Below, one piece after another: positions 9,295-17,830 of a stretch of 64,000 nt of DNA. How positions within the stretch are numbered: position 1 is the stretch's first letter; each line of letters opens with the position of its first letter. Under the pieces are notes generated by a model that was not told the origin of the DNA, ran no database searches, and worked only from the letters and a program-made list of their open reading frames with translations. The translations under genes and the position numbers were made by a program. This DNA is from HGM11368 sp051883455 (GTDB lineage: Bacteria > Bacillota > Clostridia > Christensenellales > UBA3700), in NCBI GenBank assembly GCA_051883455.1, contig JBJETT010000002.1:1-64000 (forward strand), written 5' to 3'.

Positions 9295-10594
9295 AATTCA
9301 CCTCCCACATATTGCTATTGACGGATACGTCAATGCCGAGTTGTTGTAGATGCTTGACGAAAGCTTGCTCTATCGCGGTATCGGTGATACATCTAGTAAA
9401 CGTCAGGCACAGCGTGTCGTAGGTGGTGAGAGCCGTAAGGCTTATTGGTGTAGTTTGGTTGACGCTTATGCTCACCGAAGCCGACTCTACGTGCTCGCGC
9501 AAGCCGTCGGGCAGTTGCAAAATTCCTATATTGGAGAAGGTTGCCGTCTTTTTGTTTTTGCCGAAAAACAAATTGCTTATCTTGAAAATAAACTGTTTGA
9601 TAAATAGAGGCATTATGCGCATCAAGAAGAACTTTTCTCCCATCACGGTGGTGGAAATCTTGCTGCTAAGCAGCTCTTTGTCGGTGTCGCGTTGCAAGCA
9701 ATCGTGCACTATGGATATGAGTGTATCTATATCCATGTCGGTGTGTGGATTGGCGCTTATACGCGAAAAGAGCGAAAAGTTGAGCAGCGTATTGGAATTG
9801 AAAATCTTGCGAAGATTGATAGGACAAAATATCTGGATATTGCCAGCGTCGTCGTTTTTGCCCTCTATCTGCGCCTCGTATATCGAAAGAATAAAGATTG
9901 CCGTCAACAATTCGGTGGCGGTACAACCCTTTTCTTTGGCTTTGGCAAGCAATTCGGCAATAGGGCAGTACACGTGGATTATGCCCGTGCCGTTGTCCTC
10001 GAACATTATACCCTTGATGAGGTAGGCGTTCTTTTTGTCACCCTTGAGGGAAGATATGTTGAGGTCTTTGATTTTTACCTTTTTGTAGTTGGCAAGAAAG
10101 CTGTCCTCCAGCTCCGACGGCTGAACGGGCGAGCCTATGGTCATAATTTTGCAGTCGGAAGCCACGTCGTAGCCCAAGAGATTGACGTAGGTGTAGACGA
10201 GAGATTTCATAAAGCAGCTTGCGCCAACGCCGTCGCATAGCGCGTGGAAAAAGTCGCCCGTAATCAATCTGTTGTAATAACTTATCTTAAAGCAATAGCC
10301 GTTGTTCTTCTTAGCAACGACCTTGCGCAAAGGTGCGGGGTCAAGCGGATAGATTTTGGCAGGCATATCGTTGGTGTCGAAATAGTACCAAAAAAATCCC
10401 TTTTTTAGTTTTACTTTGAAGGAAGGAAAACGCGTCAAGGTCAGCTCTAGAGCCTTTTGGAGCACGTCGGGCGCTACGTCTTGTTTCATAACGAAAGTTA
10501 TGCGAAAGAGGTTGTGCTTATCCCTTTGCTCCATCATAGGATATATTTTGGCGGAGTTGTCCAGCCTATGCCACTTAGAAATCTTTTTGTTCAT
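9284..10594 (-). CDS. Condensation-fold acyltransferase-like protein (alcohol acetyltransferase / PapA-type superfamily)
   Basis: The 436-residue protein has the layout of the chloramphenicol-acetyltransferase/condensation superfamily. The active-site element is FHALCDG (about residues 121-127), an FHxxxDG variant of HHxxxDG that keeps the catalytic second His and the structural Asp-Gly. A C-terminal segment with SNIG corresponds to the family's DFGWG-like loop region. Such enzymes transfer acyl groups from CoA or carrier thioesters to alcohols or amines; the substrates here are unknown. The gene is coupled to the zinc-ribbon membrane protein downstream. The ATG sits 9 bases after a perfect -10 box and lacks a Shine-Dalgarno site. 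Confidence 0.75.
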   Translation of the reverse strand: MNKKISKWHRLDNSAKIYPMMEQRDKHNLFRITFVMKQDVAPDVLQKALELTLTRFPSFKVKLKKGFFWYYFDTNDMPAKIYPLDPAPLRKVVAKKNNGYCFKISYYNRLITGDFFHALCDGVGASCFMKSLVYTYVNLLGYDVASDCKIMTIGSPVQPSELEDSFLANYKKVKIKDLNISSLKGDKKNAYLIKGIMFEDNGTGIIHVYCPIAELLAKAKEKGCTATELLTAIFILSIYEAQIEGKNDDAGNIQIFCPINLRKIFNSNTLLNFSLFSRISANPHTDMDIDTLISIVHDCLQRDTDKELLSSKISTTVMGEKFFLMRIMPLFIKQFIFKISNLFFGKNKKTATFSNIGILQLPDGLREHVESASVSISVNQTTPISLTALTTYDTLCLTFTRCITDTAIEQAFVKHLQQLGIDVSVNSNMWEVNYAL

Positions 10595-10603
10595 GACTAT
10601 AAT

Positions 10604-10632
10604 ATTATAGATTAAAAACGGGTATTTTTCAA
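10604..10632 (-). promoter_or_regulatory. Promoter of the acyltransferase-like operon, predicted near-leaderless
   Basis: Minus-strand TTGAAA at 10632-10627, 17 bases, TATAAT at 10609-10604. The ATG begins at 10594, only 9 bases past the -10, leaving about 3 untranslated bases and no room for a ribosome site. Confidence 0.8.
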
Positions 10633-10684
10633 TAGGTTAGCATAATTTTTACAATATTTGCTATTTTTGCCATATAAATACAAT

Positions 10685-10918
10685 ATGACGGCTATAGAAA
10701 ACGTGAGCGTTTTTTTGGTGACGATAGCTATCAAACACTTGATTTGTTGGGTGATAGGGGCAAAGAAAAAGACTTTGTACGCCATAGCGATATTCGATGC
10801 GGCGACCTTTGTGGTGTGCCTTATAGAATATATCGCTTGGCACCATATAAAAAAGTCCACTCTTATATTGAGCGGACTTTTTGGAATTGTAGGTAATTTG
10901 TTGTCGCTGTGGCTCTAA
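10685..10918 (+). CDS. Possible small membrane protein
   Basis: A 77-residue reading frame from the ATG at 10685 gives two or three hydrophobic helices and a codon pattern like the neighbours. No Shine-Dalgarno site is present. TATAAA at 10673-10678 lies 6 bases before the ATG, so if real it would be leaderless. Against it, the frame runs through the hairpin that ends the convergent cvpA transcript, and its stop overlaps the cvpA stop by four bases. No family is recognised. Confidence 0.4.
   Translation: MTAIENVSVFLVTIAIKHLICWVIGAKKKTLYAIAIFDAATFVVCLIEYIAWHHIKKSTLILSGLFGIVGNLLSLWL
10850..10883 (-). terminator. Terminator of cvpA
   Basis: A 13-bp stem with one mismatch (AAAAAGTCCACTC with GAGCGGACTTTTT) ends in a T-run on either strand. 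It lies inside the possible small membrane protein frame on the other strand. Confidence 0.75.
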
Positions 10919-11535
10919 CTTGCGGCGGTATAGCCTATCGACGCTAAGAAGTCGGCAAAGGCAGGTATCTTTTCGCTAAGTAAATCTATGAGTTTGCCAA
11001 GAAGATTGTTCTCTACCAAGAATGCTCCCACAGGGTCGGTGGTTGCGTTGTCAAGCAACTCTTGGAATATAGATTGACTGCTGCTAAACAAATTCATCAA
11101 GTATACGATAGTGATTACTACCAAGGCGGAAGCAGCCAAACCGAATACTGCGCCTAGCAATCTGTTGATAGTGCCGAGCACGCCGTCTCCACTGAAAATT
11201 TTGTTGATGATAGCAAAGATAATTTTGAGCACGACGAACGCCACTATCCAGCCCATAATAAAGGATATTACTGCGACGGCTTTGTTGAGAATTTCTCCAT
11301 AAGTAGCAATCATCTCTTGTATCTTCTCTTGCCCCGTCAAAAAGTTGGTGATATAAGGCATGATGAAAGTAGCAGCAACGATAGAACCGGCAGTGGACAA
11401 AATCGAGAATAGCGCCTTGACCAAGCCTTGTTTTGCTCCGATGATTAGCCCAAGCAACAAAATAACGGCCGCACCTATCGTAACGTAGGATACGGGGATA
11501 GGAAGCTCGGGTAATGCTAAAATATAGTTGAACAT
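10915..11535 (-). CDS. cvpA: CvpA family membrane protein
   Basis: A 206-residue protein with four membrane helices and a Gly-rich, basic turn between the first two (GAKQGLVKALF). This is the pattern of the CvpA family, named for colicin V production in E. coli and often linked to envelope integrity or purine operons. The precise function is unknown. The ATG follows an AAGGAG site. A perfect TTGACA/TATAAT promoter lies upstream, so the gene is a single unit facing the YyaC-like gene. Confidence 0.85.
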   Translation of the reverse strand: MFNYILALPELPIPVSYVTIGAAVILLLGLIIGAKQGLVKALFSILSTAGSIVAATFIMPYITNFLTGQEKIQEMIATYGEILNKAVAVISFIMGWIVAFVVLKIIFAIINKIFSGDGVLGTINRLLGAVFGLAASALVVITIVYLMNLFSSSQSIFQELLDNATTDPVGAFLVENNLLGKLIDLLSEKIPAFADFLASIGYTAAS

Positions 11536-11552
11536 ATCTTTCTCCTTACCAA

Positions 11553-11604
11553 ACGAATACCCATTCGGTATAAATATTATATTAGAATTTTATTCAAATG
11601 TCAA
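11553..11604 (-). promoter_or_regulatory. Promoter and small palindrome of cvpA
   Basis: Minus-strand TTGACA at 11604-11599, 17 bases, TATAAT at 11581-11576. A CGAAT/ATTCG inverted repeat at about 11553-11566 covers the expected transcription start and could be an operator; that is inference. Confidence 0.8.
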
Positions 11605-11731
11605 TATTCTTTTGTATATTTCGATTTTTGTAAGGGTTACAAGCTAGTCGTCGACGATGGTATTATTGACCAAAAAAGTCAAATAAATCAATACAGGTAT
11701 AATATTTTTGATTTTGGTAAGACTTTTGAAT

Positions 11732-12169
11732 ATGAAAAAATTGGTATTTGTATGTATAGGAACGACCAAGGTCATAGGGGATAGTATAGGACCAAAAGTG
11801 GGTGACTTGCTCAAAGCGAGCGGTGTCAACGCCTACGTGTACGGTTGCACGGGCAATCAAATAACTTCGCTCAACGTCGCGCAATACGCGCAAATGCTTA
11901 ATAGACGCCACAAAAACGACGTGGTGGTAGTCATCGACTCTACCCTCGGCGAGAGTAAGGATATAGGCAAAATCAAACTCACTTCCAACGGAATTAAGCC
12001 CGGAGGAGCATTTTTTAGCAATCGCAAGCGTATAGGTGATATAGGGGTTATGGCGATTGTCGGGGACAGCAATTCGGATAGAATGACGGAACTAAAAACC
12101 CGTGACGAGGGCTTTATTGACGCGATGTCTCGCAAGACCTTTGAATTGGTGACTGCGTATAGATTTTAG
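11732..12169 (+). CDS. YyaC/DUF1256-like sporulation-family protein
   Basis: A 145-residue protein starting MKKLVFVCIGT, with the GDSIGP motif (residues 18-23) typical of the YyaC/DUF1256 family. That family has a hydrogenase-maturation/GPR protease-like fold and is found in endospore formers. Later conserved elements are VVVIDSTLGE and the KPGGAFF segment. The role is unproven; some members are proposed to act in spore germination. I chose the ATG at 11732 because the upstream TTG (11708) would overlap the predicted transcription start behind TATAAT at 11698-11703. The gene supports a spore-forming ancestry for the host. Confidence 0.75.
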   Translation: MKKLVFVCIGTTKVIGDSIGPKVGDLLKASGVNAYVYGCTGNQITSLNVAQYAQMLNRRHKNDVVVVIDSTLGESKDIGKIKLTSNGIKPGGAFFSNRKRIGDIGVMAIVGDSNSDRMTELKTRDEGFIDAMSRKTFELVTAYRF

Positions 12170-12210
12170 AAACATTTTACACTCCGCATAGCTATATTTT
12201 TTGACAATAC

Positions 12211-12239
12211 TTGACTTGATGAGGTAATTATATTATTAT
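12211..12239 (+). promoter_or_regulatory. Promoter of ftsH
   Basis: TTGACT at 12211-12216, 17 bases, TATTAT at 12234-12239; a second TTGACA lies at 12201. Confidence 0.6.
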
Positions 12240-12280
12240 AAAATAACGTTTAGACTAAGATTTGCAATGCGGAGGGGACT

Positions 12281-14332
12281 GTGAACAAAAAGACAGCCAA
12301 CATAATAAGATTTTCAATAATTGCGCTATGTATCGTCTTGATTTTCGTTTTGATATGGACGATGCTGGGCGGAGCAAAGCCAAAGGAACTCTCCTACGAA
12401 GGTGAGGAATCTTTGGTGCAAATGATTAAGGACAATAAGGTTGCGGGCATATATATCAACGGCGGATATACCGCCTACGTTCTTGCCGAGGGCTCGACGA
12501 CTACCAAGGACGCTTTTTTCAAAAATCCAACCAAAAAGGCAACGTATTTTGTGAGAATTCCGTCTAGAACCGAGTTTGCCGGCAAGCTTGACGGCTTGGT
12601 GGAAGCGGGTGCCAACGTGCCCGTGGTCAAGTACGACGACCCTAATTCCGGCTCGACTTGGACCTCGCTACTTTTCCCTATAGGTTCGCTAATTTTGATG
12701 GGAATAGTGGTATTCTTCTTGTTTAGACAGGCGGGCGGAGCCAACAAACAAGCCATGAACTTTGGCAAAACCAAAGCAAGACTTAATATGAATGTCAACG
12801 TCAAGTTTAGCGACGTGGCGGGCGCGGAAGAAGAAAAACTCGAACTGGCGGAGATTGTAGAATTCCTCAAAAATCCGCAAAAGTTTACCGCACTCGGCGC
12901 AAGAATTCCTAAGGGCGTCTTGCTCGTAGGCCCTCCGGGAACTGGTAAAACGTTGTTTGCCAAAGCCGTAGCGGGCGAGAGCAACGTGCCTTTCTTCTCT
13001 ATCAGTGGCTCCGACTTCGTAGAGATGTTCGTGGGTACTGGTGCTGCCAGAGTGAGAGATTTGTTCGACCAAGCCAAGCGCAATATGCCTTGCATAATAT
13101 TTATCGACGAAATTGACGCCGTAGGTAGACACCGTGGCGCGGGACTCGGCGGCGGAAACGATGAGAGAGAGCAGACTCTCAACCAACTGCTCGTGCAAAT
13201 GGACGGCTTCGAAAAGAACGACGGTATCATAATTATGGCGGCAACCAACAGAGTGGATATCCTTGACCCTGCCCTTATGAGACCGGGCAGATTTGATAGA
13301 CAAATCTACGTCAACACCCCCGACGTCAAGGGTAGAGAGGCAATCTTCAAGGTGCACGCACGCAACAAACCGCTCGCTAGCGAGATATCCTTCAAGGTGC
13401 TTGCTCGTATGACTAGCGGATTTAGCGGTGCGGATATCGAAAACTTGCTCAACGAGGCGTCTATTCTCGCCGCAAGAGCAGATAGAAAAGTCATTATTAT
13501 GGAAGATATCCTCGAGGCAATCAACAAAGTCATCGCAGGACCTCAAAAGAAGAGTAGAATTATCACCGACAGCGACAAGCGTATCACGGCTTATCACGAG
13601 GCGGGACACGCGATTATAGCCAAGGTTTTGCCACATTGCGACGAAGTGCAAGAAGTCAGCATAATTCCGAGAGGTATGGCTGCGGGATATACTTTGACCA
13701 GACCAGAGAGCGACGATAGCCACGTATCTAAGAATAAGCTCACCGACCTCATAACTATGATGCTCGGCGGTAGAGCTGCGGAAGAAATCGTCATCCACGA
13801 CGTGTCGACGGGCGCTTCCAACGATATCCAAAGAGCAACTTCTATAGCAAGAAGTATGGTGACCGAGTGGGGTATGTCCGACAAGGTGGGCAATATCTTC
13901 CTCGGCGGAGAAAAGGAAGTATTCTTGGGCAAGGACTACGCTACCCAACACACCTATAGCGAAAAGATTGGCGATTTGATTGACAGCGAAATCAAGAAGA
14001 TAATCGACGACTGCTACGCAAGGGCAATCGAAGTGCTCAAGAGCAAGCGTGATATCCTCGACAATATGGTCAAGGTTTTGTACGAAAAAGAGACCATATA
14101 TACTAGCGAAGTGGAGATGTTGTTTGAGGGCAAAAGCGCCGAAGAGGTCATAGCGAGTATAGACGCTCGTCAAGAAAAGAACGACAAATACAAAAAGACC
14201 TCTGCGCCTAAGGTAGAAATCGTGCCCGAAACAAGCAAAGAGCAAGAACAACCTACCGAGGACAAGATAGAGGACGAGGCGGAGGATAAGGAACAAATCA
14301 CCCCGACCGACGAGCCCAAAGACAACGACTAA
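12281..14332 (+). CDS. ftsH: ATP-dependent zinc metalloprotease FtsH
   Basis: The 683-residue membrane protease degrades misfolded or short-lived membrane and cytosolic proteins. It has an N-terminal TM helix (about 8-29), a small extracytoplasmic domain and a second TM helix (about 128-150). The AAA+ domain carries Walker A GPPGTGKT at 217-224, Walker B IIFIDEIDA and the SRH arginines. The M41 peptidase has HEAGH at 439-443. The last 60 residues are a disordered Glu/Lys/Pro tail, somewhat longer than usual. Translation starts at GTG, placed by the GGAGGGG site at 12271-12277. It is a single gene with its own promoter and terminator. Confidence 0.97.
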   Translation: MNKKTANIIRFSIIALCIVLIFVLIWTMLGGAKPKELSYEGEESLVQMIKDNKVAGIYINGGYTAYVLAEGSTTTKDAFFKNPTKKATYFVRIPSRTEFAGKLDGLVEAGANVPVVKYDDPNSGSTWTSLLFPIGSLILMGIVVFFLFRQAGGANKQAMNFGKTKARLNMNVNVKFSDVAGAEEEKLELAEIVEFLKNPQKFTALGARIPKGVLLVGPPGTGKTLFAKAVAGESNVPFFSISGSDFVEMFVGTGAARVRDLFDQAKRNMPCIIFIDEIDAVGRHRGAGLGGGNDEREQTLNQLLVQMDGFEKNDGIIIMAATNRVDILDPALMRPGRFDRQIYVNTPDVKGREAIFKVHARNKPLASEISFKVLARMTSGFSGADIENLLNEASILAARADRKVIIMEDILEAINKVIAGPQKKSRIITDSDKRITAYHEAGHAIIAKVLPHCDEVQEVSIIPRGMAAGYTLTRPESDDSHVSKNKLTDLITMMLGGRAAEEIVIHDVSTGASNDIQRATSIARSMVTEWGMSDKVGNIFLGGEKEVFLGKDYATQHTYSEKIGDLIDSEIKKIIDDCYARAIEVLKSKRDILDNMVKVLYEKETIYTSEVEMLFEGKSAEEVIASIDARQEKNDKYKKTSAPKVEIVPETSKEQEQPTEDKIEDEAEDKEQITPTDEPKDND

Positions 14333-14337
14333 ACTCT

Positions 14338-14362
14338 AAGGACGCCAAGGCGTCCTTTTTGT
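14338..14362 (+). terminator. Terminator of ftsH
   Basis: GGACGCC/GGCGTCC stem at 14340-14355 with a short loop, followed by T5. Confidence 0.85.
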
Positions 14363-14447
14363 TGGCGGTAGGCTTGACAACCGCTTATGCCGTCGGGCTA
14401 AACAGCTCTGGCAATGCAAAGACTGCAAACGCAACTTAAAATAGGTA

Positions 14448-14475
14448 TTGAAAAATACTAATAATATTGTATAAT
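14448..14475 (+). promoter_or_regulatory. Promoter of nrdG
   Basis: TTGAAA at 14448-14453, 16 bases, TATAAT at 14470-14475; an AAGGA ribosome site precedes the ATG at 14508. Confidence 0.6.
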
Positions 14476-14507
14476 ATATCTATATCAATATAAGGATAGA
14501 CGAAACT

Positions 14508-15203
14508 ATGGAAATACACGGACTTAACAAATTGACTTTGGTAGACTTCGACCGCAAGACGGCGTGCACGGTGTTTACGGGCAGATGCAATATGCGTTGT
14601 CCCTTTTGTCACAACTCGACCTTGGTGCTTGATCCTGCCTCTCAACCGATGATAAGCACGGAAGAGATATTTGCCTACCTTGCCAAGCGCAAGGGACTAC
14701 TTGACGGGGTGTGCATAACGGGTGGAGAACCAACCTTGCAACCCGACATTGCCGAGTTTATGCAAGAGATAAAGAATAGAGGCTTTTTGGTCAAGCTAGA
14801 CACCAACGGTAGCAACTACGATACTCTCAAAAAGCTTATCGACAACAAGCTCGTCGATTACGTGGCTATGGATATCAAAAACAGCCCCGAGGCTTATCCT
14901 CGCACCGTCGGCATCAAAAACTTCGACCTGTCGGGAGTCAAAAAGAGCGTAGAATTGCTAAAAGAAGGAAGGGTGGATTACGAATTCCGCACCACGGTAG
15001 TCAAGCAACTGCACACCGCAGAAGATATGTTGGCAATAGCCGATTGGATCAAGGGAACTAAGAGATACTTTTTGCAAAAGTTTGTAGACTCGGGCAGTAC
15101 TATTGCTCAAGGGCTCGAGGCTTGTAGCGACGAAGAGATGAAAGAGTTTCAAGCATTGCTGATAGAGAGGTCGATACCTACCCACCTTAGAGGAGTTTTT
15201 TAA
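14508..15203 (+). CDS. nrdG: Anaerobic ribonucleotide reductase activating protein (radical SAM)
   Basis: A 231-residue radical SAM enzyme with Cys27-x3-Cys31-x2-Cys34 (CNMRCPFC) binding the [4Fe-4S] cluster, and GGEP, which contacts the SAM amino group. It abstracts hydrogen via the 5'-deoxyadenosyl radical to install the glycyl radical on its partner; that partner is encoded immediately downstream (nrdD). The length fits the longer NrdG2-type activases, which resemble pyruvate-formate-lyase activases. It has its own promoter and a terminator, so nrdG and nrdD may be transcribed separately. The alternative is an activase for another glycyl radical enzyme, but none is present. Confidence 0.9.
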   Translation: MEIHGLNKLTLVDFDRKTACTVFTGRCNMRCPFCHNSTLVLDPASQPMISTEEIFAYLAKRKGLLDGVCITGGEPTLQPDIAEFMQEIKNRGFLVKLDTNGSNYDTLKKLIDNKLVDYVAMDIKNSPEAYPRTVGIKNFDLSGVKKSVELLKEGRVDYEFRTTVVKQLHTAEDMLAIADWIKGTKRYFLQKFVDSGSTIAQGLEACSDEEMKEFQALLIERSIPTHLRGVF

Positions 15204-15264
15204 TCGCTAGTCGATAGACCAACGACTTAGTAATACAAAAGCATCATATCAATCACATACCATC

Positions 15265-15304
15265 AAGCACACATAGCGATTTTTGTCGAAATGCGTGCTT
15301 TTTG
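15265..15304 (+). terminator. Terminator between nrdG and nrdD
   Basis: A 10-bp stem with one mismatch (15265-15274 with 15291-15300), extended by an inner CGA/TCG pair, followed by a short T-run. Confidence 0.7.
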
Positions 15305-15349
15305 CTAAAAAAAGCACTCTCGCAAAGGTTATATGTAAAATATCAAAAA

Positions 15350-15404
15350 ATACAAGATATTGTGTTTTTTTGCTCTTGACAAGCCCAATATGTTGTTTTA
15401 TAAT
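15350..15404 (+). promoter_or_regulatory. nrdD promoter with tandem NrdR-box-like sites
   Basis: The promoter is TTGACA at 15376-15381, 17 bases, TATAAT at 15399-15404. Two 16-bp sites resemble the NrdR consensus acaCwAtATaTwGtgt as I recall it. Site 1 (15350-15365, best on the minus strand) matches about 14 of 16 positions. Site 2 (15383-15398) matches about 12 of 16 and lies between the -35 and -10. Their centres are 33 bp apart, about three helical turns, as expected for cooperative NrdR binding. The predicted effect is repression by the nucleotide-sensing regulator NrdR. Confidence 0.65.
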
Positions 15405-15440
15405 GGTTGTACAGTGAAAATTTTAAGGGGAGTAAATGAG

Positions 15441-17810
15441 ATGTACCAAGTAGTAAAAAGAGACGGCGAAATCGTAGAATTCAGCCTTAGCAAAATAAGC
15501 AAAGCTATCGAAAGAGCCTTCGTTGCACAAAGCAGACAATACGTTCCAAGCATCATCGAGACGCTTGCTTTGAGAGTTACCGCGGACTTTGAGCCAAAGA
15601 TTAAGGACAACCAAATCTCCGTAGAAAGCATCCAAGACAGCGTTGAGGCAGTTTTGGAACAATCGGGCTATACCGACGTTGCAAGAGCTTATATCTTGTA
15701 TCGTAAACAAAGAGAAAAAATCCGTAACATGAAGTCGACTATCCTCGACTACAAAGACCTCGTCAACAGCTACGTAAAACTCGAGGACTGGCGTGTAAAA
15801 GAGAACTCCACCGTCACCTATTCCGTCGGCGGACTTATCCTTTCCAACTCGGGCGCTATCACCGCCAACTATTGGCTCAGCGAAGTTTATGACGAAGAAA
15901 TCGGCAACGCACACCGCAACGCCGACATTCATATCCACGACTTGTCGATGCTTACCGGCTACTGTGCAGGTTGGTCGCTCAAACAGCTCATTCAAGAAGG
16001 TTTGGGCGGAATTAGAGGTAAGATTACCTCCGCACCTGCAGCTCACTTGTCTACGCTTTGCAACCAAATGGTCAACTTCCTCGGTATTATGCAAAACGAA
16101 TGGGCAGGCGCGCAAGCATTCTCTTCCTTCGACACCTACCTTGCTCCTTTCGTCAAGATAGACAACCTCTCCTACAAAGAGGTTAAGCAATGCTTGCAAT
16201 CCTTTATCTACGGCGTCAACACCCCTAGCCGTTGGGGTACGCAAGCTCCGTTTACCAATATTACCCTTGACTGGACGGTTCCTGCAGACCTTGCAGAAAA
16301 GAACTGTATCGTCGGCGGAAAAGAAGTTGACTTCAAGTACAAGGATTGCGTAGACGAGATGGCTATGGTCAACAAGGCGTTTATCGAAATCATGATTGAG
16401 GGCGACGCCAACGGTAGAGGTTTCCAATATCCTATCCCTACCTATTCTATCACCAAGGACTTCGACTGGTCGGACACCGAGAATAACAGACTCTTGTTCG
16501 AGATGACTGCCAAGTACGGTACCCCTTACTTCTCCAACTATATCAACAGCGATATGGAGCCAAGCGACGTAAGAAGTATGTGCTGCAGACTTAGACTCGA
16601 CCTTAGAGAACTAAGAAAGAAATCGGGTGGTTTCTTCGGTAGCGGCGAGAGCACGGGCTCGGTGGGCGTAGTTACCATCAACCTTCCACGTATCGCATAT
16701 TTGTCCAAGAACGAAGAAGAGTTCTACGCTCGTCTTGATAGAATGATGGATATTGCCGCTCGAAGCCTCAAGAATAAGAGAGATATCATCACCAAGTTGT
16801 TGGAAGAGGGACTCTATCCTTACACCAAGAGATACCTCGGCACCTTTAGCAACCACTTCTCGACCATAGGTCTTGTGGGTATGAACGAGGCTTGTCTCAA
16901 CGCTAAGTGGATTGGCAAGGACTTGACGGAAAAAGAGTCGCAAGAGTTTGCAAAAGACGTGCTCAACCACATGCGCAACAGACTCTCCGACTACCAAGAG
17001 AAGTACGGCGACCTCTATAACCTCGAGGCTACTCCTGCCGAGTCGACCTCTTATAGACTTGCTAAGCACGACAAAAAGCGTTATCCTGACATCATCACCG
17101 CAAGCGACGCTGAGAACGGAACGCCTTACTACACCAACAGCTCTCACTTGCCTGTAGGCTATACCGCAGACATTTTCGAGGCTCTTGACGTTCAAGACGA
17201 GTTGCAAACTCTCTATACCTCGGGTACCGTATTCCACGCATTCCTCGGCGAGAAGCTTCCTGATTGGCAATCTACCGCCAACCTCGTTAGAAAGATTGCG
17301 GAGAACTACAAATTGCCATACTACACCATGAGCCCTACCTATTCGATATGTGCCGACCACGGTTATATCATAGGCGAGCACTACAAGTGTCCTATTTGTG
17401 GCAAACCTGCGGAAGTATACAGCAGAATTACTGGTTACTACAGACCTGTCCAAAACTGGAACGACGGTAAGCTAGCAGAGTTCAAGAATAGAAAGGTTTA
17501 CGATATTGCCAACTCTAAGATGAGCGCTAAGCACTGTTGCACCGCTCAACTCAAAGAAGAGCCTGTGGCGCAAGTTGAGGAGCAAGACGGAGTATATCTC
17601 TTTACTACGACGAGATGCCCTAACTGCCCAATCGCCAAAGAAGAGTTGCAAGCAGCGGGCGTAAATTATAAGCCTGTCGACGCCGAAGCCAACGAAGATA
17701 TGTCGATGAAATACGGAATAATGCAAGTGCCAACTTTGGTGGTTGTCAAGGACGGACAAATCAACAAATACGCAGGCGTTATGAAAATCAAAAAATACCT
17801 AGAAGCTTAA
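15441..17810 (+). CDS. nrdD: Class III anaerobic ribonucleoside-triphosphate reductase with a fused C-terminal redoxin
   Basis: The 789-residue protein makes dNTPs without oxygen. It has an N-terminal ATP-cone, the catalytic barrel with adjacent Cys381-Cys382 and the GVVTINLPR segment, a zinc site (CPIC at 650-653) and the glycyl radical loop RITGYY with Gly665. Beyond the usual end, residues about 710-789 form a glutaredoxin/thioredoxin-like domain with CPNC at 726-729 and a cis-Pro segment (QVPTLVV). This suggests reduction by a redoxin and not by formate. trxB follows directly. The start at 15441 is set by AAGGGGAG; an upstream in-frame extension would overlap the promoter. Confidence 0.93.
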   Translation: MYQVVKRDGEIVEFSLSKISKAIERAFVAQSRQYVPSIIETLALRVTADFEPKIKDNQISVESIQDSVEAVLEQSGYTDVARAYILYRKQREKIRNMKSTILDYKDLVNSYVKLEDWRVKENSTVTYSVGGLILSNSGAITANYWLSEVYDEEIGNAHRNADIHIHDLSMLTGYCAGWSLKQLIQEGLGGIRGKITSAPAAHLSTLCNQMVNFLGIMQNEWAGAQAFSSFDTYLAPFVKIDNLSYKEVKQCLQSFIYGVNTPSRWGTQAPFTNITLDWTVPADLAEKNCIVGGKEVDFKYKDCVDEMAMVNKAFIEIMIEGDANGRGFQYPIPTYSITKDFDWSDTENNRLLFEMTAKYGTPYFSNYINSDMEPSDVRSMCCRLRLDLRELRKKSGGFFGSGESTGSVGVVTINLPRIAYLSKNEEEFYARLDRMMDIAARSLKNKRDIITKLLEEGLYPYTKRYLGTFSNHFSTIGLVGMNEACLNAKWIGKDLTEKESQEFAKDVLNHMRNRLSDYQEKYGDLYNLEATPAESTSYRLAKHDKKRYPDIITASDAENGTPYYTNSSHLPVGYTADIFEALDVQDELQTLYTSGTVFHAFLGEKLPDWQSTANLVRKIAENYKLPYYTMSPTYSICADHGYIIGEHYKCPICGKPAEVYSRITGYYRPVQNWNDGKLAEFKNRKVYDIANSKMSAKHCCTAQLKEEPVAQVEEQDGVYLFTTTRCPNCPIAKEELQAAGVNYKPVDAEANEDMSMKYGIMQVPTLVVVKDGQINKYAGVMKIKKYLEA

Positions 17811-17830
17811 AAAACTCAATACAGGTCGAC

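Noticed and set aside
12689..14296. 535-codon minus-strand frame opposite ftsH
   Set aside because: It is antisense to a fully motif-supported FtsH; length alone is explained by codon bias in the sense gene.
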